DNA of 64,000 nt, from positions 44,198 to 108,197 of the forward strand of contig JAUWPV010000003.1 in NCBI GenBank assembly GCA_030611385.1, written 5' to 3'. Shown one piece after another: positions 48,695-56,743 of the stretch. The translations under genes and the position numbers were made by a program. This DNA comes from Bacillota bacterium (GTDB lineage: Bacteria > Bacillota > Dethiobacteria > DTU022). Numbering within the stretch: the stretch's first letter is position 1; every line of letters begins with the position of its first letter. Under the pieces are notes generated by a model. That model ran no database searches. It saw only the letters and a program-made list of their open reading frames with translations, and was not told the origin of the DNA.

Positions 48695-49609
48695 GTGAAT
48701 GGTATTATTGTTATCAACAAACCCGGCGGCATTACTTCACACCAGGTTGTGCATTCAATCAGAAATATATTCCGGGGTGTAAAGGCCGGGCATAGTGGAA
48801 CCCTTGATCCGATGGCTACCGGTGTTCTTCCGGTTTGTCTGGGAAAGGCTACCCGTGTCGTGGAATATATAATAGAACTGCCTAAAACATACCGGGCTGC
48901 GATTGTTTTGGGGAAGACTACCGATACTGAAGATGCCACCGGCAAGATTATCGCGGAAAAAGCGGTGCCTACGCTCGAACAGATTGAAGTTGAAAATATA
49001 ATTCATGGCTTCATCGGAACCATTGAACAGCTGCCACCGCGTTATTCCGCGGTTAAGTATCACGGAAAACCTCTTTACTACTGGACCCGTCAGGGTGAAG
49101 AGGTGCCACGCCGGATCCGTTCTGCAGAAATATACGGTATTGAGCTGCTGGAATATAATTGTGACAGCGAACCTCACCTGGTATTTGATGTGCAGTGTTC
49201 CCGGGGAACATATATCCGGACACTGGCTGCTGATATCGGCAAGATAATCGGCTGCGGCGCCCATCTTTCTTCATTGATTCGTTATGCTGTGGGTCCCTAT
49301 AAACTAGAACATTCCTTCACACTGGAAGAAATAGCCGAAATGGCGCTGTGCGGTTGTATGGATGAGTATATACTGAATATGGATACAGCTCTTGTAAATT
49401 TATCGAAGGTAGTTCTTAACAATGTGCAAATTGAAGCTTTACGACACGGTCAGATCGTTACCCTGGAACAACAGGATTTCTTCGATCATATAAAGGAAGA
49501 ATATCCGGTCAGTATTTATAATCAGCAAGGTAATTTTAAAGCTATCGCCTGCAGAGAAGAAGTTGACGGTAGTGCGGCGCTTAGAACTGTCAAGTATTTG
49601 TCAGATTAA
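48695..49609 (+). CDS. truB: tRNA pseudouridine-55 synthase
   Basis: TruB of 304 aa, forming pseudouridine 55 in the T-loop of tRNAs. GIIVINKPGGITSHQVV and AGHSGTLDPMATGVLPVCLG contain the catalytic Asp; FIGTIEQLPPRYSAVKYHGKPLY and SRGTYIRTLAADIG are also diagnostic. A PUA-like C-terminal region follows. Start GTG 48695 follows GAAGGAGC. It lies 12 bases after nrnA. Confidence 0.96.
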   Translation: MNGIIVINKPGGITSHQVVHSIRNIFRGVKAGHSGTLDPMATGVLPVCLGKATRVVEYIIELPKTYRAAIVLGKTTDTEDATGKIIAEKAVPTLEQIEVENIIHGFIGTIEQLPPRYSAVKYHGKPLYYWTRQGEEVPRRIRSAEIYGIELLEYNCDSEPHLVFDVQCSRGTYIRTLAADIGKIIGCGAHLSSLIRYAVGPYKLEHSFTLEEIAEMALCGCMDEYILNMDTALVNLSKVVLNNVQIEALRHGQIVTLEQQDFFDHIKEEYPVSIYNQQGNFKAIACREEVDGSAALRTVKYLSD

Positions 49610-49664
49610 CAGCCAGATACCGAAAACGGGATACTGACAGCGATATTTGAAAGGTGATCTACAA

Positions 49665-50660
49665 ATGGAATTAATTAATTGTATTGATCGTCTGCCGGAT
49701 CATGTCCGGCCGCTGTTCCTGGCACTGGGCAACTTTGACGGCATCCACCGCGGACATCAGGCTCTTCTGAGATCTGTCGTTGAAAAGGCTCGCCTGGCTA
49801 ACGGTTTCAGCGCTGCCCTTGTTTTTAACCCGCATCCGATAATTGCTTTGCAACCTGAAAAGCCTTTTATTCTGTTAACCGACATTGCCGATCGTGCTGA
49901 AATAATGGATGAAATTGGCCTTGACTACCTGGTCATCGAGCCTTTTACAAAAGAATTGGCCTCATTAAGCCCGGAGCAGTTCATTCAACAGATCATCAGG
50001 AACAAATTAAATGTAAGCGGTATATCGATCGGGGCTAACTATAAATTTGGTCGACAGGGTGCCGGCAGCGCAGATACGCTGCACTATTGGGGCAACGAAC
50101 TTGGATTCAGTGTTGACGTTGCTCCCATGGTAAAGTATGCCGGGAAAGAGGTCAGCAGTTCGGTGATCCGGTCTTTGCTATTATCAGGACATGTTAAAGA
50201 GGCTGCCAACTTGTTGAATTACTATTTCTACAGGCATGGGAAGATCATCGCAGGCTGCGGCATTGGCAACAAACTGGTTTATCCCACAGCAAACATTTCC
50301 GCCAACCCGGGCCTGCTGTGGCCGGGAAAGGGCGTATACCTTACGGCAGTGGGCAAAATACAAGATGGCTTGCTTTACGGTGTTACTAATGTGGGAACAC
50401 GTCCGACATTCGCCCGTTATGATGCTGCCGTTGAAACCCATATCATCGATTTTGAAGACTCTATTTATAACCGTGAAATCCGCCTCTGTTTTTTGGAAAA
50501 ATTGCGCGATATAATGTTATTTAAATCTTCAGTTCAGTTAAAAGAACAAATTGGACGAGATATTGAAAAAAGCAGGATTTTGATTCAAAATTATAGACAG
50601 GAAAAAAACGGAAGAGGCATTTCTTTACAAGCAGGTTGTTCTGTGCTAAGATCGTCGTAG
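49665..50660 (+). CDS. ribF: Bifunctional riboflavin kinase/FAD synthetase
   Basis: Protein of 331 aa making FMN and FAD. The N-terminal FAD synthetase nucleotidyltransferase domain has LALGNFDGIHRGHQALL and EVSSSVIRSLLLSG-like SSSVIR; the C-terminal flavokinase domain has YPTANISA and GVTNVGTRPTF. ATG 49665 is chosen because GAAAGGTGAT lies just upstream; TTG 49647 is in frame but precedes that site. Its 3' end contains the promoter for rpsO. Confidence 0.94.
   Translation: MELINCIDRLPDHVRPLFLALGNFDGIHRGHQALLRSVVEKARLANGFSAALVFNPHPIIALQPEKPFILLTDIADRAEIMDEIGLDYLVIEPFTKELASLSPEQFIQQIIRNKLNVSGISIGANYKFGRQGAGSADTLHYWGNELGFSVDVAPMVKYAGKEVSSSVIRSLLLSGHVKEAANLLNYYFYRHGKIIAGCGIGNKLVYPTANISANPGLLWPGKGVYLTAVGKIQDGLLYGVTNVGTRPTFARYDAAVETHIIDFEDSIYNREIRLCFLEKLRDIMLFKSSVQLKEQIGRDIEKSRILIQNYRQEKNGRGISLQAGCSVLRSS
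50624..50652 (+). promoter_or_regulatory. Sigma-A promoter of rpsO inside the end of ribF
   Basis: TTTACA (50624-50629) and TAAGAT (50647-50652) are 17 bases apart. The transcript would start near 50659, at the ribF stop, leaving about 80 leader bases before rpsO. This allows rpsO to be made independently of the long nusA-infB transcript. Confidence 0.6.
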
Positions 50661-50741
50661 TCAGAACCGTAGGCTAGGTATAACGACATCCCGACGTAAT
50701 ACTTGGCAGGCGGCGATTAATAAAAGGGAGGATGTTTGATT

Positions 50742-51008
50742 ATGTTGGATCAAGAACGTAAAACGGAGATTATTGATCTTCACAAAAGACATGAGGGCGA
50801 TACCGGTTCGCCGGAGGTGCAGATTGCTCTCTTGACAGAGCGAATCAACTACTTGACAGAACATTTAAAAGTTCACAAACATGATTTTCACTCACAGCGT
50901 GGTTTATTGAAGATGGTCGGACGCAGAAGAGGCCTGTTGAATTATTTGCGTGACCGGTCACCAGAACGCTATCAGGCTATTTTGGCTAAGCTTGGCTTAC
51001 GGAAATAG
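50742..51008 (+). CDS. rpsO: 30S ribosomal protein S15
   Basis: S15 of 88 aa, a primary 16S rRNA-binding protein of the small subunit. [44 protein letters not shown] and [10 protein letters not shown] are the conserved blocks. The start is ATG 50742 behind AAAGGGAGGA; an in-frame TTG six bases upstream is less likely. A strong GC hairpin separates it from pnp, the standard next gene. Confidence 0.97.
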   Translation: MLDQERKTEIIDLHKRHEGDTGSPEVQIALLTERINYLTEHLKVHKHDFHSQRGLLKMVGRRRGLLNYLRDRSPERYQAILAKLGLRK

Positions 51009-51018
51009 CGTAATAATG

Positions 51019-51042
51019 AACACGGGGGCTTGCCCCCGTGTT
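51019..51042 (+). terminator. Strong hairpin between rpsO and pnp
   Basis: AACACGGGGG pairs with CCCCCGTGTT around the loop CTTG, ten pairs in all, followed by only a short T run (TTTCC). It may terminate part of the transcripts, or mark the processing site that in other bacteria lies between rpsO and pnp and controls pnp expression. Confidence 0.65.
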
Positions 51043-51085
51043 TCCAGTTAGAATAACCCGAGCAGTTGAGAGGAGTAATTATTTT

Positions 51086-53206
51086 ATGCATTCTTATACG
51101 ATGGAGCTACAAGGAAGAATACTAACCATGGAAACAGGCAGATTGGCAAAACAGGCCAGCGGCTCTGTTCTGATGCGTTACGGCGATACTGTGGTTCTCG
51201 TAGCAGCTACGGCCGCTGATGAACCCCGTGAAGGAATAGATTTTTTCCCGATGACCGTCGATTATGAGGAACGACTCTATGCCGTTGGCAGAATACCCGG
51301 AGGCTTTATTAAAAGAGAAGGTCGTCCTACCGAAAGGGCAACTCTGGGCTGCCGCCTGACTGATCGTTCTCTGCGTCCTCTTTTTCCAAAGGGCTTCCGT
51401 AACTCAGTGCATATAGTAGCCACGGTTCTATCAATGGATCAGGATTGTCCTCCTGAGCCGCTTTCGATTATTGGAGCCTCGGCTGCCCTTTCGATATCAA
51501 AAATACCTTTTAATGGACCGGTTGCTGCAGTTATTGTCGGTCTTATCGATGGAGAACCGGTCGTTAACCCCAACCAGAAACAGACACAGCAAAGCGAACT
51601 TCATTTAATGCTGACCGGAACAAAAGAGGCCGTGATGATGGTTGAAGCTGGTGCGTTGGAAATTAGTAAGGAAGATATCCTTAAGTGTATCGAAGCGGGG
51701 CATCAGGTTATTAAAGAAATAATTGCCCTGGAAGAACAAATGATTGCCGACCAAGACATTGAAAAGGTATTTGTTGCACCACCGGAACTGCCACCGGTAA
51801 TAGTCGATAAAGTGGCACCGACAATAAGAGAGGGTGTCAGAGCAGCTCTGAAAATTGCCAATAAAAAAGAGCGCGAAGATAAACTGGCCGACCTAAAAAA
51901 AGAACTTATCGAACGTTTCCTTGGGGATTATCCTGAAAATGAGAGTGTTCTGCGTAAAATATTTGACGGTGTTCTTAAAGATACCTTGAGAAAGATGATT
52001 GTCAGGGAAGATTTGCGCCCGGATGGCCGCAGTTCTCAGGAAATAAGACCGATTACCTGTGACCTGGGTGTCTTACCGTGCACACATGGTTCAGCCATAT
52101 TTACACGCGGTCAAACCCAGGTTCTCAATATCTGCACTCTAGCGGCTTTAAGAGATAAGCAGATGCTCGATGGTTTGGGCATTGAGGAATCAAAACGCTT
52201 TATTCACCACTACAATTTTCCACCGTATAGTGTTGGCGAGGCTGGTTTCATGCGTGGACCGGGTCGCCGGGAAATCGGCCACGGTGCTCTGGCTGAAAAA
52301 GCCCTTGAGCCGGTAATTCCTTCTGAAGATGACTTTCCGTACACAATTCGGTTGGTTTCAGAAGTTCTTGAATCGAATGGGTCTACCTCGATGGCCAGCG
52401 TCTGTTCAGGTTCACTTTCGATGATGGATACAGGGGTTCCACTAAAAAGAGCGGTGGCCGGTATTGCCATGGGTTTGGTCAAAGAAGAAGATGATGTAGT
52501 CATTTTATCAGATATTCAGGGCGTTGAAGACTTTCTTGGAGATATGGACTTCAAAGTTGCCGGAACAGAAGCAGGGATCACCGCCTTACAGATGGATATC
52601 AAGATTACCGGAATATCTGGGGATATTCTTGAAAAAGCCCTCGCTCAGGCCGATATCGGGTATAAATATATTCTTGGTATTATGAATGAAACGATCAGTG
52701 CACCGCGTCCAGAGCTTTCTCCAAACGCTCCACGCATGATCAGGATGCAGATTGCTATTGATAAAATCAGAGAGGTCATCGGCCCGGGTGGTCGGGTAAT
52801 CAATAAGATTATCGCCGAAACGGGTGTTGGCATCGATATAGAACCGGATGGGAGAATATTTATTGCCGCAGTCGATCCTGAAGGCGGTAAGAAAGCTCAG
52901 GAAATGATTGAAGCCATTATCAGGGAAGTTGAGCCTGGGGAAATTTATATGGGTAAAGTGACCCGGGTTGAGCGTTACGGGGCATTTGTAGAGGTGCTGC
53001 CCGGTAAAGAAGGACTCCTGCACATTTCTCATCTCGATCACCAGCGGGTAGAAAAAACTGAGGATGTCGTCAAGTTAGGTGATCTAGTTGAGGTTAAAGT
53101 AATGGATATCGATGAAAAAGGGCGTATCAATCTCTCCAGAAAGGCCCTGCTCCCTAAACCACCTGGAGGCGGAGACAGCGACAGGCCAAGATCACGCCGA
53201 AGCTAA
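51086..53206 (+). CDS. pnp: Polyribonucleotide nucleotidyltransferase (PNPase)
   Basis: 3'-5' phosphorolytic exoribonuclease of 706 aa. Two RNase PH domains (first with [11 protein letters not shown] and [22 protein letters not shown]; second with [13 protein letters not shown] and [11 protein letters not shown]) flank an alpha-helical linker. KH ([13 protein letters not shown]) and S1 ([26 protein letters not shown]) domains follow. ATG 51086 is chosen because AGAGGAG lies just before it; upstream in-frame starts overlap the hairpin. A bidirectional terminator lies about 100 bases after the stop. Confidence 0.97.
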   Translation: MHSYTMELQGRILTMETGRLAKQASGSVLMRYGDTVVLVAATAADEPREGIDFFPMTVDYEERLYAVGRIPGGFIKREGRPTERATLGCRLTDRSLRPLFPKGFRNSVHIVATVLSMDQDCPPEPLSIIGASAALSISKIPFNGPVAAVIVGLIDGEPVVNPNQKQTQQSELHLMLTGTKEAVMMVEAGALEISKEDILKCIEAGHQVIKEIIALEEQMIADQDIEKVFVAPPELPPVIVDKVAPTIREGVRAALKIANKKEREDKLADLKKELIERFLGDYPENESVLRKIFDGVLKDTLRKMIVREDLRPDGRSSQEIRPITCDLGVLPCTHGSAIFTRGQTQVLNICTLAALRDKQMLDGLGIEESKRFIHHYNFPPYSVGEAGFMRGPGRREIGHGALAEKALEPVIPSEDDFPYTIRLVSEVLESNGSTSMASVCSGSLSMMDTGVPLKRAVAGIAMGLVKEEDDVVILSDIQGVEDFLGDMDFKVAGTEAGITALQMDIKITGISGDILEKALAQADIGYKYILGIMNETISAPRPELSPNAPRMIRMQIAIDKIREVIGPGGRVINKIIAETGVGIDIEPDGRIFIAAVDPEGGKKAQEMIEAIIREVEPGEIYMGKVTRVERYGAFVEVLPGKEGLLHISHLDHQRVEKTEDVVKLGDLVEVKVMDIDEKGRINLSRKALLPKPPGGGDSDRPRSRRS

Positions 53207-53306
53207 CGCCTTTTTGAGTCGCATGGTTATAAGGGTAAGCGATTATTTATTGAGATGTTAAACGCCAGACGTAAGTGAGTTTGCTTTTATTATTAATGCA
53301 GAGCAT

Positions 53307-53333
53307 AAAAAACCCTAAATACTAGGGTTTTTT
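53307..53333 (+). terminator. Rho-independent terminator between pnp and dut
   Basis: AAAAAACCCTA pairs with TAGGGTTTTTT around a five-base loop, giving A and T runs on both sides, so it could work in both directions. It closes the rpsO-pnp unit; dut begins 50 bases later. Confidence 0.85.
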
Positions 53334-53382
53334 AGCAGGGTATCAAAGAGATTATAATTCGATTGACTGGAGAGAGTAGAGT

Positions 53383-53835
53383 ATGCGCCGGGAAACAGTA
53401 AAACTGCCGGTACAAAAAGCTGTACACGCCAGAGACATACCGCTACCCCGTTATATGACCGAGGGTTCTTCGGGGATGGATCTCTATGCTGCAGTAGAAG
53501 GTGTAATCACAGCCATGCCCGGCGAAGTTATCCTTATTCCGACCGGTCTATTGGCTGCCGTGCCTAATGGCTATGAACTTCAGATCAGGCCGCGCAGCGG
53601 ACTGGCGGCGAAACAGGGTATTGGTATCCTGAATTCACCGGGAACAATCGATTCGGACTACCGCGGTGAAATAAAGGTAATTTTGATTAACCTGGGTAAA
53701 GTTCCTTTTGAAATCAAGCGTACAGATCGTATTGCTCAGATGATCCTTTGTCAGGTGCCGAGAGCCGTTTTAGAAGAAATGGATGAACTGCCTCCTACCG
53801 GGCGAAACGATGGAGGCTTCGGGCATACCGGGTAA
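53383..53835 (+). CDS. dut: Deoxyuridine 5'-triphosphate nucleotidohydrolase
   Basis: Trimeric dUTPase of 150 aa that removes dUTP and supplies dUMP for thymidylate synthesis. The five motifs are present in order: GSSGMDLYAA, RPRSGLAAKQG, GTIDSDYRGEI, RIAQMIL and the C-terminal RNDGGFGHTG arm that closes over the active site. Start ATG 53383 follows TGGAGAGAG. The M16 protease and dipicolinate/lysine genes often found beside dut in Clostridia are not present here. Confidence 0.96.
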   Translation: MRRETVKLPVQKAVHARDIPLPRYMTEGSSGMDLYAAVEGVITAMPGEVILIPTGLLAAVPNGYELQIRPRSGLAAKQGIGILNSPGTIDSDYRGEIKVILINLGKVPFEIKRTDRIAQMILCQVPRAVLEEMDELPPTGRNDGGFGHTG

Positions 53836-53983
53836 GCGTTAATAAAAGCGAAAAGTCATCGTTAATACGGGAAGAACTAGATTACCGGATTTCCTGAGAC
53901 TGGAACCGGATTAAATATAGATCAGCTGTGTGGAATACAACCAGTGGCTTCTGAATGGTTGATCAACAAATTGGAGGTTTATT

Positions 53984-55684
53984 TTGTCAAGGAAAAATAA
54001 AAAGAGTCAAGCGCTGCAGCTGATTCCGCTGGGCGGTGTCGGTGAAATTGGAAAGAATATGTTTGTTTTGAAATACGGCCAGGAATGCATCATTATGGAC
54101 GTTGGATTAAAATTTCCCGATGAATCAATGCTTGGGGTGGATATCGTTATTCCTGATATTTCTTATCTGATGGATCAACAGATCAAGATACTCGGGATTA
54201 TTCTTTCCCACGGACACGAAGATCATATTGGGGCACTCCCCTACATTATCGAAGATTTGAATGCTCCAATATATGGCACTCGTCTTACATTGGGATTGCT
54301 GGAAGCAAAATTCATGGAACATCCGGTAAAGAACCTCACGCTTAATGAAATCAATCCGGATCAAAGTCTGATTTTATCTGAACGCTTTAAGTTGGATTTC
54401 TTTAGAACCAATCACAGCATTCCTGATTCTGTTGGTCTGGCAGTGGAAACGCCTGACGGCATAATTGTATACACCAGCGATTTTAAGTTTGACCAGACTC
54501 CGGTTGACGGCAGAATAACCGATTACTTTAAGCTGGCTGAATTGGGTCGAAAAGGCGTCATTGCCGCTTTGATTGATTCAACTAATGCCGATCGCCCGGG
54601 GTATACTCTTTCGGAAAAAGAAGTAGGTAAAAGTATCGATGAAATATTCAGGCTTTCACGCAGCAGAATTATTCTCGCGACGTTTGCCTCAAACATACAC
54701 CGTATCCAACAGGTAGTCGATGCGGCTATCCGTTACGATCGCAAAATCGGTATAGTCGGCCGCAGTATCATTAACTCTGTTGCCATCTCAACTGAACTGG
54801 GCTATCTGAATATACCGAAAGATATCATCGTTGATCTGGATAAAATCAAGCATATGCCTCACGAAAAGATGGCCTTGATCACAACTGGCAGCCAGGGTGA
54901 GCCGATGTCGGCTTTGACAAGAATATCGCAATCCGAACACCGTCAGGTTGAAATATTTCCTGGTGATACAGTGATCATTGCTGCTAACCCGATTCCCGGT
55001 AATGAAAAACTTGTCGCCCGTACGGTTAATAACTTGTTCCAGCTCAAGGCAGATGTTATTTACCGACCGATTTCCGGAGTTCATGTATCCGGACACGGCA
55101 GTGAAGAAGAGATCAAGTTGATGTTGAACCTGCTAAGACCGAAATACCTGATTCCGGTCCACGGTGAATATCGTCAGCAGACCTACTTTTCTAAAATAGC
55201 CCAAAAACTGGGCATTCCTGAAGAGAATATATTCATTACTAAACCGGGTAATGTAATAGAGTTTGCCGAAGGCAAAGGGCGTATGGCCGGTTCTGTACCA
55301 GCCGGCCGAGTCTTGGTAGACGGTTTTGGTGTGGGTGATGTAGGCGAAGTCGTTATTCGCGACAGGCAAATACTGGCAGAAGATGGCATTGTAATTATTG
55401 TCCTCGCTGTAGACCAGGCAAAAAATGAAATCCTGGCCGGACCTGAAATTATCACCCGTGGTTTTGTCTATGTCCGGGAATCAATTGACCTTCTGGAAGA
55501 CGCAAAAGGCGCACTTTCGAAAGCAATTGCAAAAATCAACCGGGAACAAATGCAGGAATGGAGCAAAATCAAAGCCCGTATCAGAGATGCAGCCTCTTCT
55601 TTCTTTTATGAGCAAACCGGCCGCCGACCAATGATTATGCCGATCATTATTGATGTTTCACCCGGTAGCAACAACCGACAGTGA
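53984..55684 (+). CDS. rnj: Ribonuclease J
   Basis: Metallo-beta-lactamase/beta-CASP ribonuclease of 566 aa with 5'-3' exo- and endonuclease activity, central to RNA decay in Firmicutes. IPLGGVGEIGKNM opens the protein, the zinc motif HGHEDH lies at 76-81, and TSDFKFD, ALIDSTNA, GSQGEPMSAL and HVSGHGS follow in the beta-CASP order. A C-terminal dimerisation domain ends it. Start TTG 53984 follows TTGGAGGT. It is the only RNase J gene seen in the window, so whether it is J1 or J2 cannot be decided. Confidence 0.95.
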   Translation: MSRKNKKSQALQLIPLGGVGEIGKNMFVLKYGQECIIMDVGLKFPDESMLGVDIVIPDISYLMDQQIKILGIILSHGHEDHIGALPYIIEDLNAPIYGTRLTLGLLEAKFMEHPVKNLTLNEINPDQSLILSERFKLDFFRTNHSIPDSVGLAVETPDGIIVYTSDFKFDQTPVDGRITDYFKLAELGRKGVIAALIDSTNADRPGYTLSEKEVGKSIDEIFRLSRSRIILATFASNIHRIQQVVDAAIRYDRKIGIVGRSIINSVAISTELGYLNIPKDIIVDLDKIKHMPHEKMALITTGSQGEPMSALTRISQSEHRQVEIFPGDTVIIAANPIPGNEKLVARTVNNLFQLKADVIYRPISGVHVSGHGSEEEIKLMLNLLRPKYLIPVHGEYRQQTYFSKIAQKLGIPEENIFITKPGNVIEFAEGKGRMAGSVPAGRVLVDGFGVGDVGEVVIRDRQILAEDGIVIIVLAVDQAKNEILAGPEIITRGFVYVRESIDLLEDAKGALSKAIAKINREQMQEWSKIKARIRDAASSFFYEQTGRRPMIMPIIIDVSPGSNNRQ

Positions 55685-55783
55685 GCTAATATTGAATACC
55701 GTATAATGTTGTTCTAAATTCTCGTCTGCTTTCTTCTTTTATTCTGAAACTAATTTATATAAGGAATGAGTCATTAATTAGCT

Positions 55784-55820
55784 GTCGTCAGGGCTGCCTG
55801 GTAAAGGCAGCCCTGACGAC
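55784..55820 (+). terminator. Perfect 16-base-pair hairpin before uppP
   Basis: GTCGTCAGGGCTGCCT pairs without mismatch to AGGCAGCCCTGACGAC around the loop GGTAA. The following bases are T-rich but interrupted (TTGTTCTGTTTTC). It most likely ends the RNase J transcript, although it lies only 31 bases before the uppP start and could act as an uppP leader. The remaining intergenic sequence holds nothing else clear. Confidence 0.7.
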
Positions 55821-55851
55821 TTGTTCTGTTTTCAGAAGGGATTGGTTAATA

Positions 55852-56640
55852 ATGGGTATATGGGAAGCAATTCTACTCGGACTGATCCAGGGTTTAACAG
55901 AATTTTTACCGGTCAGCAGCTCCGGCCATCTGGTTATTTTACAGGATTTATTGGGCCTGAACGAACCGGGTATTACATTGGAAGTAATGCTTCATTTCGG
56001 CACTCTTTTATCGGTTATTTGGGTGTTCAGCCGGGATTTTCTTAATTTGCTAAGCTTCCGGAAAGATAATCAACAGAAGCACTTATTATTGATGCTTGCT
56101 ATTGGAGTAATTGTCACTGCAATAATCGGCCTGGTGTTTAGCAGTTATATCAATCTGTTATTTAAATCGACTCTTTTTGTCGGTTTTATGCTACTCCTAA
56201 CCGGTGGCATTATCAAACTGTTAACAATTTTGCCTCCGGGCCGAATAAAGATTACCGAGATGAAAGTTCAGGATGCCTTCTGGGTCGGTTTACTGCAAGG
56301 ATTTGCCGTCCTGCCGGGGATTTCCCGCTCCGGATCAACCATAATGGCTGCCCGGTGGAGGGGATTGGATCGTGAAACTGCAATCAGCTATTCGTTCATG
56401 TTAGCAGCCCCGGTTATATTGGGGGCTACACTGGTAGAAGCAAAAGAGCTCTTTGCTTCCGGAATAGAAAAGGCAATGCTATTTAATTATTCCGCAGGCG
56501 GCCTGGCAGCCTTTATTTCCGGGATTGCGGCAATTAAACTATTTATAAAGCTTCTTTCAGGACATAAAATTCATTATTTTGCTTATTATTGTTGGGTGAT
56601 CGGAGCGCTGGTTATAATTGCCTCGTTAATCCGTTTATAA
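55852..56640 (+). CDS. uppP: Undecaprenyl-diphosphatase UppP/BacA
   Basis: Membrane phosphatase of 262 aa that recycles undecaprenyl diphosphate after cell-wall synthesis; it can also raise bacitracin tolerance. Family motifs are LIQGLTEFLPVSSSGHLVI at the N-terminus and LPGISRSGSTI with the catalytic Ser/Arg. About eight hydrophobic segments are visible. Start ATG 55852 follows AGAAGGGATTGG. It stands alone between RNase J and the ftsK promoter. Confidence 0.96.
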   Translation: MGIWEAILLGLIQGLTEFLPVSSSGHLVILQDLLGLNEPGITLEVMLHFGTLLSVIWVFSRDFLNLLSFRKDNQQKHLLLMLAIGVIVTAIIGLVFSSYINLLFKSTLFVGFMLLLTGGIIKLLTILPPGRIKITEMKVQDAFWVGLLQGFAVLPGISRSGSTIMAARWRGLDRETAISYSFMLAAPVILGATLVEAKELFASGIEKAMLFNYSAGGLAAFISGIAAIKLFIKLLSGHKIHYFAYYCWVIGALVIIASLIRL

Positions 56641-56669
56641 ACTCAGATGACGATCGAAAAATTGGAAAC

Positions 56670-56698
56670 TTTACAATTACGAACAAATGTTTTACAAT
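56670..56698 (+). promoter_or_regulatory. Probable sigma-A promoter of ftsK
   Basis: TTTACA (56670-56675) and TACAAT (56693-56698) are separated by 17 bases in the 103-base gap after uppP. The transcript would start near 56705, about 40 bases before the TTG start of the translocase gene. Confidence 0.55.
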
Positions 56699-56743
56699 AA
56701 TTATAATAGCTAAGTTTATTGATAGAAAGGCGGACAGTTACAA

